Part shown: positions 44,070 through 47,062 of the stretch, one piece after another
How the letters are laid out: every line of letters begins with the position of its first letter
Position numbering within the stretch: position 1 is the first letter of the stretch
IMG/VR virus record: IMGVR_UViG_3300014720_000051
Span: 1-47,062 of that record
Length of the DNA stretch: 47,062 nucleotides
Direction: 5' to 3' (one strand)
DNA from: a virus
Position numbers and translations under genes: made by a program
Notes under the pieces: model-generated
What the model saw: only the letters and a program-made list of their open reading frames with translations
The model's database searches: none
Told to the model about the DNA's origin: nothing

Positions 44070-44269
44070 TCGTTTTCACGAACGACACGAAGAATGTTGA
44101 TTAGTTCACGGATATGATTGCGTTGCCCCTGATATTCAGAGGTTGCAGTATCCTCGTCATTGTCAATGGCAACGCTATAGCGTTCCTCGCAATCCATACG
44201 ATTGCGATAAAGATAAAAAATATCTTGACGAAGATAATTGATTGCTCGCTCACGATTTACCTTTTTCAT
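44066..44269 (-). CDS. 67-aa helical protein, paralogue of 25428-25625
   Basis: Start MKKVNRERAINYLRQDIFYL at 44269, 7 nt after the -10. The C-terminus 'IRELINILRVVREND' mirrors its paralogue. Confidence 0.7.
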   Translation of the reverse strand: MKKVNRERAINYLRQDIFYLYRNRMDCEERYSVAIDNDEDTATSEYQGQRNHIRELINILRVVREND

Positions 44270-44276
44270 ATGTTTC

Positions 44277-44305
44277 ATATTAGCAGCGTTTTGGAAATGT
44301 GTCAA
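44277..44305 (-). promoter_or_regulatory. Promoter of the 67-aa gene
   Basis: TTGACA, 17-bp spacer, TAATAT. The -35 contains the stop of the upstream gene. Confidence 0.7.
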
Positions 44306-44715
44306 CCGTTTTCCTGATTATCGCTATTGCGAAGAGCAATAGCGACCCGCTTCCAGTTTCCACCGGAAACCTTACGCCAAAGCCAACAAGCCTGACGATT
44401 ATCCCAAAGATACTGATATTCTTCGTAATAGTTCACGGCATCCTGCTTATAGAGCTGTCGATTCTTTGACCACACCGGCACAAAACCGGATCCCTCCGTA
44501 GGAGAGAACCGTTGAATCTCTCGTGGTCCGTCTACAACACAATTTAGAATCGAACGACAAGCACCACCATTGACAAGTGCATAAGCCTTGTCAATGTCGT
44601 TGTGTTCCTCAACCAATGCCTTACCAACGCCCTCCAAATAACCATCGAAATGACAGTAAATGTGCATAACAGCACCGGAAGCAGTCTCAAAACCAATGCG
44701 GGAGCGAGTAGCCAT
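44302..44715 (-). CDS. 137-aa conserved phage protein (ATRSRIG family)
   Basis: 'MATRSRIGFETASGAV', 'IYCHFDGYLEGVGKALVEEH' and 'YALVNGGACRSIL' match a widespread phage/bacterial family of unknown function (typically atRs-IGie, iYcHwDGYp, vG--L). SD AGGAG. Confidence 0.8.
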   Translation of the reverse strand: MATRSRIGFETASGAVMHIYCHFDGYLEGVGKALVEEHNDIDKAYALVNGGACRSILNCVVDGPREIQRFSPTEGSGFVPVWSKNRQLYKQDAVNYYEEYQYLWDNRQACWLWRKVSGGNWKRVAIALRNSDNQENG

Positions 44716-44735
44716 TTGTTATCTCCTATGCACTT

Positions 44736-44763
44736 AGAATAGCAGAATGGAAAGGGAAGTCAA
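44736..44763 (-). promoter_or_regulatory. Promoter of the 137-aa gene
   Basis: TTGACT, 16-bp spacer, TATTCT; 20-nt leader. Confidence 0.75.
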
Positions 44764-44939
44764 TCGTTTTCTTCCACGAGATTATAGTAAGTTAATGTAG
44801 CTGGATCAAAATATTCAGTAAGAGAAAATCCACTAGGATGACACTCAATAGATGAGTTTGACTCAATCCAACTATTTCCTTCTTTTAGTGTTCTGAAAGA
44901 AATATCAGTTTTTTTATCGTTGATAAGTAATATAATCAT
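44760..44939 (-). CDS. 59-aa hypothetical protein
   Basis: MIILLINDKKTDISFRTLKE then an acidic Tyr-rich end. Its TGA overlaps the next -35. TATTTA occurs 23 nt upstream (44963-44968). Follows the tRNA. Confidence 0.6.
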   Translation of the reverse strand: MIILLINDKKTDISFRTLKEGNSWIESNSSIECHPSGFSLTEYFDPATLTYYNLVEEND

Positions 44940-44985
44940 ATGGATATCGTTGAATATTCATATAAATATGTATCCATTGAGAGAA

Positions 44986-45059
44986 AGCCACACCAGGGAA
45001 TCGAACCCTGGACCTACGGTTTACGAAACCGTTGCTCTAGTCCACTGAGCTAGTGTGGC
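44986..45059 (-). tRNA. tRNA-Thr (anticodon CGU)
   Basis: Full cloverleaf on the minus strand: acceptor GCCACAC/GTGTGGC, D arm GCTC/GAGC, anticodon stem ACGGT/ACCGT with loop TTCGTAA (anticodon CGT, reads ACG), T arm CAGGG-TTCGATT-CCCTG. The base after the acceptor is T and no CCA is encoded. It lies 9 nt downstream of amidotransferase copy 2, so it is probably processed from that transcript. Confidence 0.92.
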
Positions 45060-45068
45060 AGAAATGAA

Positions 45069-45773
45069 TCACAAGATTCGGTAATTCACCCAACTATCGT
45101 CGGACAACCACTTATATCCGCCGCCGAAGGAATGACGAGTGGTAAAGTTAGTCTTGGAATCAAGACCACTAAACGAATACTCGTTAGCATACCAAGTAGG
45201 AGTGCTCATACCATCGAAGGTATCAATGTCGATCTTACCCTTCTCTGGATGATCAAACCAACCCTGCTTTGCATTAAGGATAGCGGTAAGACCACCCGAG
45301 CCGTAGAACACAAGACGATTGTAACCGATCACATTCTGGATCTTGGCGAGAACTGGCGAGCGGAAGAAGTCAAACGGATTCTCCCAGGAAAGAAGCTGAT
45401 CCCGCAGGCGACGAGCAAACGTCATGGTATCGCTCTCACCGTCAACGTTAGGAACGTCAAGGGTTCCGTTGTGCATCATGTAAAGATCCATTCCATCCTT
45501 TTCCTGGGTAAGAATAGGGAACGGGTGACACGCAACCTCACCGATGGGACCACGGGTGCGAAGGCGGAAGTGGATAGCGTGCGGGACACCGACCAACATA
45601 TTGTGCAGATCGGTATAGTCCTTGTGATTGAACATGCCCCGAAGGCTATGCACTCGACCAGTTTCCCGATCATGCCACATGACACCAACGCCATGCGGAT
45701 TATTGCTGAGAGCAACCTCCATACGAAGGGAATGAAGGGACTCGCCGGTAGGGTTATTGACAATCAGACACAT
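45069..45773 (-). CDS. Class II glutamine amidotransferase-like protein (copy 2)
   Basis: 234 residues. Cys2 (MCLIVNNPTG), 'AIHFRLRTRGPIGEVACHPF', 'MDLYMMHNGTL' and 'WYANEYSFSGLDSKTNFTT' align with copy 1 along the whole length. Catalytic Cys, Arg and Asn-Gly are kept in both. Retaining two divergent active copies suggests different partners. SD GAGGTGA. Confidence 0.85.
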   Translation of the reverse strand: MCLIVNNPTGESLHSLRMEVALSNNPHGVGVMWHDRETGRVHSLRGMFNHKDYTDLHNMLVGVPHAIHFRLRTRGPIGEVACHPFPILTQEKDGMDLYMMHNGTLDVPNVDGESDTMTFARRLRDQLLSWENPFDFFRSPVLAKIQNVIGYNRLVFYGSGGLTAILNAKQGWFDHPEKGKIDIDTFDGMSTPTWYANEYSFSGLDSKTNFTTRHSFGGGYKWLSDDSWVNYRIL

Positions 45774-45795
45774 AGCATCACCTCGTTAGATTCTT

Positions 45796-45823
45796 AGAAT
45801 AGCATACTGTCGGAGGTTGTCAA
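45796..45823 (-). promoter_or_regulatory. Promoter of amidotransferase copy 2 and tRNA-Thr
   Basis: TTGACA, 16-bp spacer, TATTCT; 22-nt leader. Confidence 0.75.
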
Positions 45824-45876
45824 CCAGATTCTTTCTTTTCTTTCTAGAAAGTTTCTATATCCGCAGCAGCAATCTC

Positions 45877-45904
45877 TTTATAGCATATGGCAATATAATG
45901 TCAA
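45877..45904 (-). promoter_or_regulatory. Orphan promoter without ORF
   Basis: TTGACA, 16-bp spacer, TATAAA. About 55 nt of ORF-free sequence, with a CTTTCTAGAAAG palindrome, precede the next promoter: possible small RNA. Confidence 0.55.
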
Positions 45905-46110
45905 GAGTTTTTTGCTGCCCACCATATCAATATCCAATAAATGATAGCAGAGATACAACTCAATCCACTAAAAGCAAATGTCGTACCTGCAACCGTGTCA
46001 CCCTCAGTAAATTGTATTATGGACATTCCAAACTGAATAAGCATCATTGCAATATTGATCCCTAAATTAAGAAGAGGATTTTTTAATATTTGCAGCAGCT
46101 TTTTTCTCAT
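45901..46110 (-). CDS. 69-aa two-helix membrane protein, holin-like
   Basis: MRKKLLQILKNPLLNLGINI opens with a basic amphipathic helix, followed by two hydrophobic segments (INIAMMLIQFGMSIIQF and GLSCISAIIYWILIWWAA). TATTTA is 6 nt from the ATG, so it belongs to the late-motif class. Size and topology would suit a holin, but this is inference. Confidence 0.6.
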   Translation of the reverse strand: MRKKLLQILKNPLLNLGINIAMMLIQFGMSIIQFTEGDTVAGTTFAFSGLSCISAIIYWILIWWAAKNS

Positions 46111-46116
46111 CTATAA

Positions 46117-46122
46117 TAAATA
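46117..46122 (-). promoter_or_regulatory. TATTTA late-type motif
   Basis: TATTTA ends 6 nt before the ATG at 46110. A TTGACT lies upstream at a distance too short for a sigma70 promoter. Confidence 0.4.
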
Positions 46123-46160
46123 GATTTGAGTCAATCCCTTTTAATGAAAAGATAAAGAAA

Positions 46161-46182
46161 AAAGGAGGCAGAAGCCTCCTTT
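46161..46182 (-). terminator. Terminator after the 108-aa gene
   Basis: AAAGGAGGC/GCCTCCTTT, TTTTTCTTTATC tail. Confidence 0.8.
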
Positions 46183-46185
46183 GAA

Positions 46186-46512
46186 TCAAACGGGATCCTT
46201 ATTATCAGGATCACGGGTTCCATCATATCCAGCATGATAAACATATCCACTATTAGGAATGAATAGATATGAATCATCACTCCAATGAATATGAGCATGA
46301 ACAACCGGGGCATCCGTCCAGGGTCCAGGGTAAGGATTGTTACGGATCTGTTTCCATTCCCCCGGAAGAACGCTGGGATTAAAAAATGGAATGTTCTGAA
46401 GTTGTGACCAAAACTTAGCTAGATCGGTTAGCGACATATTAGGCTTCCAACGCCAATAGCGATAACCATACTCTTCGCAAACATAAACAGTCAAAGACTT
46501 AGTGCTAGGCAT
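46186..46512 (-). CDS. 108-aa hypothetical protein
   Basis: Leaderless. 'SLTVYVCEEYGYRYWRWKPN', 'LAKFWSQLQNIPFFNPSVLP', 'APVVHAHIHWSDDSYLFIPN'; aromatic and His-rich. Unknown. Confidence 0.65.
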   Translation of the reverse strand: MPSTKSLTVYVCEEYGYRYWRWKPNMSLTDLAKFWSQLQNIPFFNPSVLPGEWKQIRNNPYPGPWTDAPVVHAHIHWSDDSYLFIPNSGYVYHAGYDGTRDPDNKDPV

Positions 46513-46517
46513 ATATT

Positions 46518-46709
46518 CTATATACTCGATTCTAGAAGAATTGTCAAGTCCATTCTATGGATTCGCCATTTTTTTTCTTCAATTAAAACTAAGTAACGAT
46601 AGTCGGAAACACTCTCTAAAACAAGACCAATTTTATTGGCAAAATTTTTAGTCCAAAGGGAGTGATTTGGTACATCTCGAATCTTAACTAATTGTCCCAC
46701 TTTAAACAT
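46518..46709 (-). CDS. 63-aa SH3-like hypothetical protein
   Basis: Start MFKVGQLVKIRDVPNHSLWT at 46709. 'GQLVKIRD', 'NKIGLVLESVSDYRYLVLI' and 'KKWRIHRMDLTIL' fit a small beta-barrel. The ATG is 7 nt after a terminator hairpin whose 3' arm AGGGGGTT may serve as SD. Confidence 0.65.
   Translation of the reverse strand: MFKVGQLVKIRDVPNHSLWTKNFANKIGLVLESVSDYRYLVLIEEKKWRIHRMDLTILLESSI
46519..46547 (-). promoter_or_regulatory. Promoter of the 108-aa gene
   Basis: TTGACA, 17-bp spacer, TATATA, 6 nt to the ATG. Confidence 0.75.
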
Positions 46710-46716
46710 AAAGTAA

Positions 46717-46736
46717 AACCCCCTTTTCAGGGGGTT
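46717..46736 (-). terminator. Terminator after the acidic gene; 3' arm abuts the next ATG
   Basis: AACCCCC-TGAAAA-GGGGGTT followed by TTACTTT and ATG. Confidence 0.7.
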
Positions 46737-46741
46737 CCTTT

Positions 46742-46915
46742 TCAATCCCAGCCACCACCATCATCGTAGTAGCTATAATCTTCATCTGTTCCCCATCCCG
46801 CCGAAGCTAGGGCGCTATCGTGATCCCCGTCCATAGAATCATCATAGTCCGATTCCATGTCGTAAGCATCATCCTCTGCGAAGTTCTCCTCCCCATCGAT
46901 CTCGTAGTCGTCCAT
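46742..46915 (-). CDS. 57-aa extremely acidic protein (DNA-mimic candidate)
   Basis: 17 Asp and 6 Glu in 57 residues, no Lys or Arg: MDDYEIDGEENFAEDDAYDM, then ESDYDDSMDGDHD and a Tyr/Gly-rich end. The profile matches DNA-mimic anti-restriction proteins such as Ocr or Ugi in charge only; no sequence family. Early promoter and SD GGAGG. Confidence 0.65.
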   Translation of the reverse strand: MDDYEIDGEENFAEDDAYDMESDYDDSMDGDHDSALASAGWGTDEDYSYYDDGGGWD

Positions 46916-46941
46916 GATGTCCTCCGTTTCGGTATATTGTT

Positions 46942-46969
46942 ACTATAGCACAGGGATTTATGAAGTCAA
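46942..46969 (-). promoter_or_regulatory. Promoter of the acidic gene
   Basis: TTGACT, 16-bp spacer, TATAGT; 26-nt leader. Confidence 0.75.
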
Positions 46970-46973
46970 CTGA

Positions 46974-47062
46974 TTATCGAGGCAAACCCAGGTCATTGAC
47001 ATTAGTGAAAATGTCCTTCCAATCCTTCTTAAAGAGCTCGGGATTACCCTGATAACGTTCAG
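46974..47062 (-). CDS. C-terminal end of a gene running in from the right edge
   Basis: 29 codons to a TAA at 46974: ERYQGNPELFKKDWKDIFTN then VNDLGLPR. The next promoter's -35 begins within the stop. Not recognisable from this piece. Confidence 0.5.
   Translation of the reverse strand, partial: ERYQGNPELFKKDWKDIFTNVNDLGLPR

Noticed and set aside
46110-46135. TTGACT upstream of the 69-aa membrane gene as a sigma70 promoter
   Set aside because: The distance to any -10-like hexamer is only about 6-13 bp; the TATTTA class fits better.

Overview
The window is part of a large tailed-phage genome, T4-like or jumbo class. It carries tail-fibre and neck/tail virion genes, two free-standing homing endonucleases, a tRNA, many genes under 100 codons, intrinsic terminators after many of them, and no ribosomal or host housekeeping operons. 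Most of it is AT-rich, but 18.7-22.9 kb is markedly GC-rich. The host cannot be read off. An isocitrate lyase close to the mycobacterial and E. coli enzymes, a small protein of a type I associate with actinobacteriophages (30.7 kb), and many apparently leaderless mRNAs hint at an actinobacterium or Deinococcus-like host; this is inference.

Layout. (1) 1-2.6 kb, leftward: virion adhesins (a lectin-like protein and a beta-helix fibre). (2) 2.7-7.7 kb, rightward: a metabolic cassette with isocitrate lyase, thymidine kinase, a eukaryotic-type phosphomannomutase-like HAD enzyme, a flavoprotein and small membrane proteins. (3) 7.7-18.4 kb, leftward except for one virion gene: a homing endonuclease and a block of unrelated enzyme-like proteins (HAD phosphatase, two ART-like proteins, three kinase-like proteins, one fused to a putative Cys-His-Asp hydrolase). 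Nearly all open with the same kind of short amphipathic Leu/Ile/Lys/Glu helix. (4) 18.5-47 kb, almost entirely leftward: about 65 mostly tiny genes, many with a private sigma70-type promoter. Four more helix-tagged proteins (22.9, 27.8, 31.2 and 37.7 kb) sit among them.

Two promoter grammars separate the gene classes. The small genes use TTGAC(A/T), a 16-17 bp spacer and a TATNNT-like -10, usually with TGC just upstream of the -10. In more than twenty cases the -10 ends exactly 6 nt before the ATG, so the mRNA should start at or next to the start codon. The others have 10-50 nt leaders, nearly all with a Shine-Dalgarno. The helix-tagged genes, the neck-like gene and two sets of small membrane proteins instead have a bare TATTTA hexamer upstream of the start, with no TTGAC box at the right distance. 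I infer early or host-takeover genes versus late genes, and suggest the helix-tagged proteins are virion-packaged cargo injected with the DNA.

Functionally the early array is rich in RNA-end chemistry: two RNA ligases, a P-loop polynucleotide-kinase-like protein, a Pnkp-like phosphoesterase, a cREC-domain protein and tRNA-Thr. Together these look like a split version of the bacterial Pnkp RNA-repair machine. It also encodes an amidoligase and two paralogous class II glutamine amidotransferases. Non-coding structure includes a duplicated promoter-RNA-promoter unit (20.1 and 21.1 kb), a highly folded 170-nt segment (43.5-43.7 kb), and hairpins whose 3' arm is the ribosome binding site of the next gene.
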